A stretch of 64,000 nt of DNA from Monoplex corrugatus (Eukaryota > Mollusca > Gastropoda > Littorinimorpha > Ranellidae), in the NCBI GenBank assembly GCA_030674185.1, contig CM060312.1:4241740-4305739 (forward strand), written 5' to 3'. Within the stretch, counting starts at the first letter, position 1. Each line of letters starts with the position of its first letter. The notes below the pieces were generated by a model that was not told where the DNA came from, did no database searches, and was given only the letters and a program-made list of their open reading frames with translations. Both the position numbers and the translations under genes were made by a program. Of this stretch, positions 55,430 through 64,000 are shown one piece after another.

Positions 55430-56553
55430 ACACACACACACACTCACACACAGGTTGACAAATGTAAACAACTACTTTTTCATCACCCACCTACCTTTCA
55501 AAACCCAATCATTTGTTCAACTACAAGAAAAAAAAGTTTTGTTTACATGTGACAAAAGAAGGCATGTCAAAGGTGTGTCTCTGATAAGAACATGAATCAT
55601 TGAAAGGCAAATACCAACTGTAATAACATTTTCTTAGTAAAATTGATCAATATGTATGCAACTGATAGAATATGGATTAGTTGTGAATGAAATAAAACAA
55701 AAGTAGAAACTGCAACATACCGTGACAAGGTGGTCAAACAGCGGGCGGATTTTATGTAGTGGGTCGTGGTCTGGCTGGCCACGGGCACATATGTAGAGTT
55801 GTCATTCAGGTGGAAGAAAATGAGGATGGAGCGGAAACGGTCTCTCTTCATCAGCTGGGGAGCAAACATTGTTCTCAGGACAGATTTCTGGCTCCAGTAA
55901 TCAACAATCTGGGGCTTCTTCACAATGCCTATGTGGATCAGGATTACCAAAAATTGTTTAATTTCAGAAACTGTCACTGCTTTCCAGGTCTTGTAGAAAG
56001 AGCATGGTGACAGATGTACATCACTCTGCTGCTTCTGAGCAATGACTTCTATGGCATACTTATTTGTTTCCTTCTTCATGTGTTTGATGAACAGTTTGTA
56101 AAAGTCTACTGGTCTGCAGTCATTCCAAGGTGGCAATTGAAGTGGGCCTTGCAGTCCAGTGTTACCAGTGAATGGAGCATGAAGAGGAAAGTTGTTCAAA
56201 CGTTTGCTCCATTCTGACATGTAGTCGTCGTCACTGTCGTCATCCCACATCTCTTGATGTTCCTCCACATTGTTGTCTTGGTCACTTTCTTGATCATCGA
56301 CTTGCATAGGCCCCCCATCATTCACAGTGCCTGCACCCACCTCTTCATCACCCTCACTTTCATCACCGTCAGTCTCTAGCAAATCGTCTTCATCAGGGAC
56401 AAACTCGTCATCTGAATCCAACAAATTATCCCTATCCTCGATAGATAATTCACCAACAACATCTAATTCATCATCAGATCCTTCAGCTTGGATGATATGG
56501 ATCGCCTCTTGCGCAGAAAACATGCGCCGGTTCCGAAGTCGCTTTGCCGCCAT
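53961..56553 (-). pseudogene. piggyBac transposase, split and lightly frameshifted
   Basis: The first part (56553 to ~55715) starts MAAKRLRNRRMFSAQEAIHI, has a long acidic stretch (residues ~25-115), then DDE_Tnp_1_7-type sequence: FIKHMKKETNKYAIEV, KQFLVILIHIGIVKKPQIVD, YWSQKSVLRTMFAP. It changes frame near 55790 (continuing as GQPDHDPLHKIRPLFDHLV) and meets GTATGT. The second part (from ~55004 after TTTGTGTTTTGCAG) has CVDEALCPWRGRSAFRVYMK (first Asp), a one-base frame change near 54850, ILYVDNYYCNPQLADEL (second Asp) and AGVDHSDQMVSYMPLHRKTV (third Asp). A C-terminal Cys/His-rich domain ends in HCVKPLCVNPCMEIYH. All three catalytic Asp are kept and only two small frame errors are seen, so it was active recently. 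Exon phases at the gap do not join perfectly. Confidence 0.85.
55213..55455 (+). repeat. CA microsatellite in the piggyBac element
   Basis: (CA)n in two blocks, 55213-55275 and 55345-55453, with TCTC and CAGT interruptions. It lies in the gap between the two transposase parts. Confidence 0.95.
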
Positions 56554-56813
56554 TGTGAAAAAGTCGGTGAGTACAGCGTCGCTTACTGACTCTAGAAACT
56601 TCGTGAAAACAAAGACTGTATGATGATTAGATACGGTCTAAGGGAAGCAATCGATGCATAGATGATTATACTTTGACTTTCAGGAGTTTTCTCCCTCGAA
56701 TACCGCTCATGTTAAAATAAAAAATTGGCAAATTCAGACGGCACCTGCATGCCGTCACGATTACGACAACGAACAAACGTGCGGTAGCCGACTGCCGTCA
56801 AGACGGCATTGAG

Positions 56814-58060
56814 TTAACATGTGGGGTTTGGGTTGACGTCACTGTGATAGGTATGTGACAGACATGTACCTTGTTAACATGTGGGGTTTGGGTTGACATC
56901 ACTGTGATAGGTATGTGACAGACATGTACCTTGTTAACATGTAGGGTTTGGGTTGATGTCACTGTGATAGGTATGTGACAGACATGTGCCTTGTTAACAT
57001 GTGGGGTTTGGGTTGACGTCACTGTGATAGGTATGTGACAGACATGTACCTTGTTAACATGTGGGGTTTGGGTTGACGTCACTGTGATAGGTACGTGACA
57101 GACATGTACCTTGTTAACGTGTGGGGTTTGGGTTGACGTCACTGTGATAGGTACGTGACAGACATGTACCTTGTTAACATGTGGGGTTTGGGTTGACGTC
57201 ACTGTGATAGGTACGTGACGGACATGTACCTTGTTAACATGTGGGGTTTGGGTTGACGTCACTGTGATAGGTACGTGACAGACATGTACCTTGTTAACAT
57301 GTGGGGTTTGGGTTGACGTCACTGTGATAGGTACGTGACAGATATGTACCTTGTTAACATGTGGGGTTTGGGTTGACGTCACTGTGATAGGTACGTGACG
57401 GACATGTGCCTTGTTAACATGTGGGGTTTGGGTTGACGTCACTGTGATAGGTACGTGACAGACATGTACCTTGTTAACATGTGGGGTTTGGGTTGACGTC
57501 ACTGTGATAGGTACGTGACGGACATGTGCCTTGTTAACATGTGGGGTTTGGGTTGACGTCACTGTGATAGGTATGTGACAGACATGTACCTTGTTAACAT
57601 GTGGGGTTTGGGTTGACATCACTGTGATAGGTATTTGACAGACATGTACCTTGTTAACATGTAGGGTTTGGGTTGATGTCACTGTGATAGGTATGTGACA
57701 GACATGTGCCTTGTTAACATGTGGGGTTTGGGTTGACGTCACTGTGATAGGTACGTGACAGACATGTACCTTGTTAACATGTGGGGTTTGGGTTGACGTC
57801 ACTGTGATAGGTACGTGACAGACATGTACCTTGTTAACGTGTGGGGTTTGGGTTGACGTCACTGTGATAGGTACGTGACGGACATGTACCTTGTTAACAT
57901 GTGGGGTTTGGGTTGACGTCACTGTGATAGGTACGTGACGGACATGTGCCTTGTTAACATGTGGGGTTTGGGTTGACGTCACTGTGATAGGTACGTGACA
58001 GACATGTACCTTGTTAACATGTGGGGTTTGGGTTTCAAGTGTTTGACGTCACTGTGATAG
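56814..58060 (+). repeat. 60-bp minisatellite derived from an exon end, block 2
   Basis: About 20 further copies of the unit described at 53044, most exactly 60 bp, resuming after the piggyBac. Most units keep a donor-like GATAG|GTACGT or GATAG|GTATGT and a palindromic TGACGTCA. Distinctive variants (GACATCAC, then TAGGGTTTGGGTTGATGTC, and GTTAACGT) recur 720 bp apart, showing a 12-unit higher-order duplication. Confidence 0.97.
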
Positions 58061-58329
58061 GTATGTGACATACAGTTGTTACCATGTGTTTTGGGTTTCA
58101 AGTGTTTGAACAATTTCACTTCTTCATCCATCACCAAAAATGCTGTAGGGAATTGGCGGATGGGGTGAAGGGTTAACGTAATTGTTTCATGTCTGTTATA
58201 GCTGTCAGTTATGTGGTGGTTGTGTTGATGTTTTGTCATGTTATCTCTGGTGCATTCATTATATTTTCATATTTGTTGATAATTTTAGATGCCTGGAAAT
58301 GTGTCTTTGAATTAGTTATAAATCTTGAT
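58061..58329. other. Intronic sequence with a MITE fragment
   Basis: 58140-58178 reads GTAGGGAATTGGCGGATGGG, GTGAAGGGTTAACG, matching one end of the palindromic TTAA MITE. The rest is unique. Confidence 0.45.
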
Positions 58330-58337
58330 GTAGAAAG

Positions 58338-58340
58338 CTG

Positions 58341-58385
<45 letters not shown>

Positions 58386-58496
58386 TATATACATAATATA
58401 TATACATCTCTCAAATGTTGGTGTCATATATGATGACAGAAAACTGGAAGTAGAACCTTGCCCTTATAGTGTGTGTGTTTGTCTGTTTGCTTGGGT

Positions 58497-58590
<94 letters not shown>
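58338..58590 (+). repeat. TA and TG microsatellites
   Basis: (TA)n at 58340-58406 with TACATA interruptions, and (TG)n at 58500-58590. Confidence 0.95.
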
Positions 58591-58591
<1 letters not shown>

Positions 58592-58639
58592 ACTGGTGTC
58601 ATTTTTATCGAACTTGAACCTTGTTTGGACTAAAAGGAG

Positions 58640-59395
58640 TCATTATATTGTTTTGGACCTTGTGGAGGACTGTGGACCTTGTGGAGGTCAATCAACCTTG
58701 TGGAGGTCAAGTAGGATGGAGGTCAAGTAAGAGTTATTTTATTGTTTTGGACCTTGTGGAGGATTGTGAAGCTTGTTGAGGACTGTGAACCTTGTGGAGG
58801 TCAGTGAACGTTGTGGAGGTCAGTTATGAGTCATTTTATTGTTTTGGACCTTGTGGATGTCTGTGGACATTGTGGAGGTCAGAAAGGGGTCATCTGTATC
58901 AGGTTTTGGACCTTGTGGAGGTCAGAAAGGAGTCATCTGTATCAGGTTTTGGACATTGTGGAGGTCAGAAAGGAGTCATCTGTATCAGGTTTTGGACCTT
59001 GTGGAGGTCAGAAAGGAGTCATCTGTATCAGGTTTTGGACCTTGTGGAGGTCAGAAAGGGGTCATCTGTATCAGGTTTTGGACCTTGTGGAGGTCAGAAA
59101 GGGGTCATCTGTATCAGGTTTTGGACCTTGTGGAGGTCAGAAAGGGGTCATCTGTATCAGGTTTTGGACCTTGTGGAGGTCAGAAAGGGGTCATCTGTAT
59201 CAGGTTTTGGACCTTGTGGAGGTCAGAAAGGGGTCATCTGTATCAGGTTTTGGACCATGTGGAGGTCAGAAAAGAGTCACCTGTATCAGGCTTTGGACCT
59301 TGTGGAGGTCAGAAAGGAGTCACCTGTATCAGGTTTTGGACCTTGTGGAGATCTAACTCTAGTGACAGATTGGCAGATCACATTGTGGAGGCAAT
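58640..59395 (+). repeat. 43-bp minisatellite
   Basis: The unit is ACCTTGTGGAGGTCAGAAAG, GGGTCATCTGTATCAGGTTT, TGG. About eleven regular copies (58880-59345) follow a diverged start where ACCTTGTGGAGG recurs at irregular spacing. All plus-strand frames are open for about 200 codons, an artefact. Confidence 0.95.
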
Positions 59396-60116
59396 TCTGA
59401 TCTTTTTTCCTTCCTTTGTATCTTTGGAAGCATCTGTCTTAAAAGTGTAAATAATTTTGAAATTGAAACCTTACAGCTATGTGTCCTTAAGGGGCTGGCT
59501 TGCCTTGTCTTGTTGTATCCCATATTATAACAGTGATCCGATTATGCTGTCATCTCACTGGGCTAGTGGTGGTTTGCTTATGATATTACACTTTGCTGTC
59601 AGAGACTGTTTGATCTGTGGAAAACATTATGAAGGCATCAAAAGCTAACCAACCTGAACAGTTGGTGTGGACTCTGAGTATACATGTATATCCTTCATTC
59701 ATCAGCTATAGTAAATATTGTACTAGTCTAAGTAAAAAGTTTTCTCATATCTCTGAGGTCGAAGGGGAGTGAGGTGGCAGAGACCTCAACTTTTGTTGGG
59801 GCCAGCTTCATGAGAGTGGTGCCCATCTCCTCAATGGCTGCTTTACAACAACAACAAAAGTTTGGTGGATTGTAAGCTGCATGCACATAGTTTTTGTAGC
59901 GTTGGATGCATTGTTGTGCTGTTACATTGGACAGTTGGAAACTATACTTAAGCGCCAACCATGCTGTGTGCTAGTCTGTATTCTCAGACTATGATGATAA
60001 TTTTTGTTATGGTTGTTATGTTCTTTTTGTTGTACTTGTTAACTCTTGTTGTCAATGTCTGTTGTTGAATATTGTTACTGTTGTCAACATCATTGTCTGT
60101 GTTTGACCCTGTGTAG
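59396..60116 (+). other. Intron of gene 2, nothing recognised
   Basis: Unique sequence. The 3' end (CATTGTCTGTGTTTGACCCT, GTGTAG) is a usable acceptor. Confidence 0.45.
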
Positions 60117-60286
60117 TAACGGAGGAGGGCCAGCACAAGTCAGACATGGAGGTGCAGCACGGTAGCTTCGGCATGGGTTTGGGGGCTGACGGTGACTTGC
60201 TCAGCTCCCAAAACCCACACAGTTGGGAGGCAAACTTTGTGGAAGCCTCTGTTAATCGTTCACATGGTAATAATCACAGCTCCTGA
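60117..60286 (+). CDS. Gene 2, candidate last exon
   Basis: It follows CTGTGTAG. Two bases complete a Val codon with the exon at 52911, then 55 codons run to TGA (60284-60286): TEEGQHKSDMEVQHGSFGMG, LGADGDLLSSQNPHSWEANF, VEASVNRSHGNNHSS. If this is the end, gene 2 encodes about 222 residues, a small secreted CUB-like protein without a membrane anchor. A GTAATA at 60267 could act as a donor instead and extend the gene beyond the window. The weak acceptor and lack of a family match make this the least certain exon. Confidence 0.5.
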
Positions 60287-60539
60287 CTCTCTCACTGTCT
60301 GTCCTTTTCGCAGTGCCATATGGTTCACTAACACTTCAAAGGGTTTCCCTACAGTTGTAGCTATAGCCGTAGTTGGGTCCAACTTTTCTAAACCATCATT
60401 TTAAGTACATAGGGTCATCTTTTTACAGATAATCATAATTCATTATGTGTGTAAGAGAGTTAGGAAAACATCAGAGATGTGTTGAAAAATAACACAACAC
60501 AGAATATTTTCATAACTCCTTGAAAATGTGGCTTAGATG
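60287..60539. other. Unique sequence
   Basis: 3' UTR or intron of gene 2. No poly(A) signal AATAAA was noticed. Confidence 0.35.
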
Positions 60540-62840
60540 TTTATGTAAGACACAAAGACTGTTTCGAAGGTTGACAAAGACAGTTTTGAAGTTGGACAAA
60601 GACAGTTTAGAAGTTGGACAAAGACAGTTTAGAAGTTGGACAAAGACAGTTTAGAAGTTGGACAAAGACAGTTTAGAAGTTGGACAAAGACAGTTTAGAA
60701 GTTGGACAAAGACAGTTTAGAAGTTGGACAAAGACAGTTTAGAGGTAAGAGAAAGTTTGGAAGTTGGACAAAGGAAGTTTAGAAGTTGGACAAAGTTTGG
60801 AAGTTGGACAAAAAAGTTTAGAAGTTGAACAGAGACGGTTTAGATGTTGGACAAAGTTTGGAAGTTGGACAAAAAAGTTTAGAAGTTGGACAGAGACGGT
60901 TTAGATGTTGGACAAAGTTTGGAAGTTGGACAAAGGCAGTTTAGAACTTGGACAAAGTTTGAAGTTGGACAAAGGCAGTTTAGAAGTTGGACAAAGTTTG
61001 GAAGTTGGACAAAGACAGTTTAGAAGTTGGACAAAGTTTAGAAGTTGGACAAAGACAGTTTAGAAGTTGGACAAAGTTTAGAAGTTGGACAAAGGCAGTT
61101 TAGAATGGTGACAAGACAGTTTGGAAGTTTGTACAAAGCATTTTAGAAGTTTGACAAAGACAGCTTAGAAGTGGACAAAGACAGTTTAGAAGTTTGACAG
61201 ACAGTGTAGAAGTTTGACAAAGACAGTTTAGAAGTTTGACAGAGATGGTTTAGAAGTTTGACAAAGACAGTGTAGAAGTTTGACAGACAGCTTAGAAGTT
61301 TGACAAAGACAGTTTAGAAGTTTGACAGACAGCTTAGAAGTTTGACAGACAGTGTAGAAGTTTGACAGAGATGGTTTAGAAGTTTGACAGACAGTTTAGA
61401 AGTTTGACAGACAGCTTAGAAGTTTGACAGACGGTTTAGAAGTTTGACAGACGGTTTAGCAGACAGTTTAGAAGTTTGACAGACAGTTTAGAAGTTTGAC
61501 AGACAGTTTAGAAGTTTGACAGACAGTGTAGAAGTTTGACAGACAGTGTAGAAGTTTGACAGACAGTGTAGAAGTTTGACAGACAGTGTAGAAGTTTGAC
61601 AGACAGTGTAGAAGTTTGACAGAGACGGTTTAGAAGTTTGACAGACAGTTTATTTTGACAGAGAGTTTAGAAGTTTGACAGACAGTTTAGAAGTTTGACA
61701 GACAGTGTAGAAGTTTGACAGACAGTTTAGAAGTTTGACAGACAGTGTAGAAGTTTGACAGACAGTGTAGAAGTTTGACAGACAGTGTAGAAGTTTGACA
61801 GAGACGGTTTAGAAGTTTGACAGACAGTTTATTTTGACAGAGAGTTTAGAAGTTTGACAGACAGTGTAGAATGGTGGCAAAGACATTTTAGAATGGTGAC
61901 AAAGACAGTTTGGAAGTTTATACAAAACATTTTAGAAGTTTGACAAAAGCAGTTTAGAAGTTTGACAAAGAAAGGACACAATATTAGAAGTTTGACAGAG
62001 ACAATTTGGACTCGTGACAAAGACAGTTTAGAAGTTTGACAAAGAAAGGACACACTAGTACTAGTAGTAGAAGTTTGGCAGAGACAATTTGGACTCGTGA
62101 CAAAGACAGTTTAGAAGTTTGACAAAGAAAGGACACACTAGTAGAATTTTGACAGAGACAATTTGGACTTATGACAAAGACAGTTTAGAAGTTTGACAAA
62201 GAAAAGACACACTAGTAGAATTTTGACAGAGACAATTTGGACTCATGACAAAGACAGTTTAGAAGTTTGACAAAGAAAGGACACACAAGTAGAATTTTGA
62301 CAGAGACAATTTGGACTCATGACAAAGACAGTTTAGAAGTTTGACAAAGAAAGGACACACTAGTAGAATTTTGACAGAGACAATTTGGACTCATGACAAA
62401 GACAGTTTAGAAGTTTGACTAAGAAAGGACACATTATAATTATTAGAAGTTTGACAAAGACAGTTTAGATTGATGACAAAGACAGTTTAGACTAATGACA
62501 AAGACAGTTTAGAAGTTTGACAAAGTAAGTACCAGTTTAGACTAATGACAAAGACAGTTTAGAAGTTTGACAAAGTAAGTACCAGTTTAGACTAATGACA
62601 AAGACAGTTTAGAAGTTTGACAAAGTAAGTACCAGTTTAGACTAATGACAAAGACAGTTTAGAAGTTTGACAAAGTAAGTACCAGTTTAGACTAATGACA
62701 AAGACAGTTTAGAAGTTTGACAAAGTAAGTACCAGTTTAGACTAATGACAAAGACAGTTTAGAAGTTTGACAAAGTAAGTACCAGTTTAGACTAATGACA
62801 AAGACAGTTTAGAAGTTTGACAAAGTAAGTACACAATATC
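60540..62840 (+). repeat. ~20-22-bp minisatellite with higher-order units
   Basis: The basic unit is AGTTTAGAAGTTGGACAAAG, AC in the first third (60540-61080), changing to GTTTAGAAGTTTGACAGACA in the middle. In the last third, compound units of about 75 and then 50 bp appear: 61960-62430 with AAAGGACACACTAGTAGAAT, and 62520-62835 with AGTTTAGAAGTTTGACAAAG, TAAGTACCAGTTTAGACTAA, TGACAAAGAC. The nested structure shows successive rounds of expansion. Confidence 0.95.
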
Positions 62841-63035
62841 ATTATATAGTATTTTTCGGGAGATGGAACCATTCATTTTCTCAGTTTTTCCCCTGTGCAA
62901 AACTGAAGATCAGTTAGGGTTTAGTAATGCTGGCAGGTTCCTAACACTAGCTGGAATATAAAATGTTTTTTCCTTGAACAGTTTGTTTGCCTTGGGAGCA
63001 AATGGACCTCTTGAGATACAAGCAGCTGTTAACAT
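62841..63035. other. Unique spacer
   Basis: No gene or element recognised between two arrays. Confidence 0.4.
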
Positions 63036-63808
63036 AAAATACTGTAAGGCCTGGATAGCATAGAAGTATAGTTGAGAGCTCCCAGTGTTCAAGCTGAGTA
63101 CTGTAAGGCCTGGATAGCATAGAAGTATAGTTGAGAGCTCCCAGTGTTCAAGCTGAGTACTGTAAGGCCTGGATAGCATAGAAGTATAGTTGAGAGCTCC
63201 CAGTGTTCAAGCTGAGTACTGTAAGGCCTGGATAGCATAGAAGTATAGTTGAGAGCTCCCAGTGTTCAAACTGAGTACTGTAAGGCCTGGATAGCATAGA
63301 AGTATAGTTGAGAGCTCCCAGTGTTCAAGCTGAGTACTGTAAGGCCTGGATAGCATAGAAGTATAGTTGAGAGCTCCCAGTGTTCAAGCTGAGTACTGTA
63401 AGGCCTGGATAGCATAGAAGTATAGTTGAGAGCTCCCAGTGTTCAAGCTGAGTACTGTAAGGCCTGGATAGCATAGAAGTATAGTTGAGAGCTCCCAGTG
63501 TTCAAGCTGAGTACTGTAAGGCCTGGATAGCATAGAAGTATAGTTGAGAGCTCCCAGTGTTCAAGCTGAGTACTGTAAGGCCTGGATAGCATAGAAGTAT
63601 AGTTGAGAGCTCCCAGTGTTCAAGCTGAGTACTGTAAGGCCTGGATAGCATAGAAGTATAGTTGAGAGCTCCCAGTGTTCAAGCTGAGTACTGTAAGGCC
63701 TGGATAGCATAGAAGTATAGTTGAGAGCTCCCAGTGTTCAAGCTGAGTACTGTAAGGCCTGGATAGCATAGAAGTATAGTTGAGAGCTCCCAGTGTTCAA
63801 GCTGAGTA
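63036..63808 (+). repeat. 59-bp minisatellite, about 13 near-identical copies
   Basis: The unit is TACTGTAAGGCCTGGATAGC, ATAGAAGTATAGTTGAGAGC, TCCCAGTGTTCAAGCTGAG. Only one or two substitutions are seen across all copies, so it expanded or was homogenised recently. Confidence 0.97.
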
Positions 63809-64000
63809 CACAAGCATTGTTGTCAACCTCATATGTCAGGCATTTTTGACGTAGCATGTATGGTTTCATGTAAGCGCAGTGATGTCATATTAAGCAGACT
63901 GACGACACGGATGTCAAAATATTGTATGTAGTCTTTAGTTGATCCAGCTGTGAATGGATACCTGATCTTCTTCAGTTTTTGGGAAAGTGGGATATTGCAG
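63809..64000. other. Unique sequence to window end
   Basis: No feature recognised. Confidence 0.35.

Larger units (their letters stand above)
53414..56813 (-). mobile_element. piggyBac-type DNA transposon (3.4 kb)
   Basis: Inserted exactly at the TTAA of a 60-bp array unit. CTTGTTAA precedes the left end, and TTAACATGTGGGG follows the right end (56814-56817). The ends begin CTCTTTGG (left) and, complemented, CTCAATGCC (right), so the outer inverted repeat is short and imperfect. It carries a transposase gene on the minus strand, split by a ~0.7 kb intron or insertion that holds a CA microsatellite. Confidence 0.9.

Noticed and set aside
56798..57982. 394-codon minus-strand frame with a 20-residue repeat
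   Set aside because: Reverse reading of the 60-bp donor-derived array.
58792..59450. Three overlapping ~200-codon plus-strand frames
   Set aside because: Artefact of the stop-free 43-bp array.

Overview
The window reads as nuclear DNA of a lophotrochozoan animal, most probably a gastropod mollusc. The basis is split genes with GT-AG introns, dense CA/TG microsatellites, many intronic minisatellites, L2/CR1-type and RTE-type LINE pieces with palindromic GCGC tails, tRNA-headed SINEs, and a RAG1-like DNA transposon of a kind I recall from sea slugs. The species assignment is inference. Very little of the window is host coding sequence: eight exons from two genes, both on the + strand.

Gene 1 (about 1-16433, 5' part outside the window) encodes a single-pass membrane protein. 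Its exons are 1089-1198, 5868-6003, 13531-13809 (transmembrane segment) and 15589-16433 (Arg/Ser-rich cytoplasmic tail ending in a PDZ-ligand-like TDF). All exon phases join cleanly. Its introns hold SINEs, RTE and L2/CR1 fragments and long minisatellites. The region 16434-39448 is 3' flank and intergenic DNA: a 2.3 kb array of a 31-bp unit, an uninterrupted LINE ORF (24851-28234, minus), SINEs, a decayed RTE copy and two palindromic TTAA-ended MITEs.

Gene 2 (39449-60286) encodes a small secreted protein with a signal peptide and a CUB-like domain. Its exons are 39449-39558, 42714-42982, 52911-53043 and 60117-60286 (the last end is uncertain). Most of its length is intron, filled by minisatellites and three DNA transposons: a 2.7 kb TIR element with no gene, a 5.0 kb RAG1/Transib-like element and a 3.4 kb piggyBac.

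Two patterns stand out. First, several intronic minisatellites start at an exon boundary and carry a copy of the splice site, and sometimes of the exon edge, in every unit (3' splice site at 1088; 5' splice sites at 6004, 42983 and 53044), giving long runs of decoy splice sites. Second, all four TIR-bounded DNA transposons whose ends I could define sit inside minisatellite arrays, each at its expected target (TA, TA, TAAG/GTAAG, TTAA), so the array repeats serve as exact empty-site references. The window ends in two more arrays (60540-62840 and 63036-63808). Most of the long open frames here are artefacts of tandem repeats.
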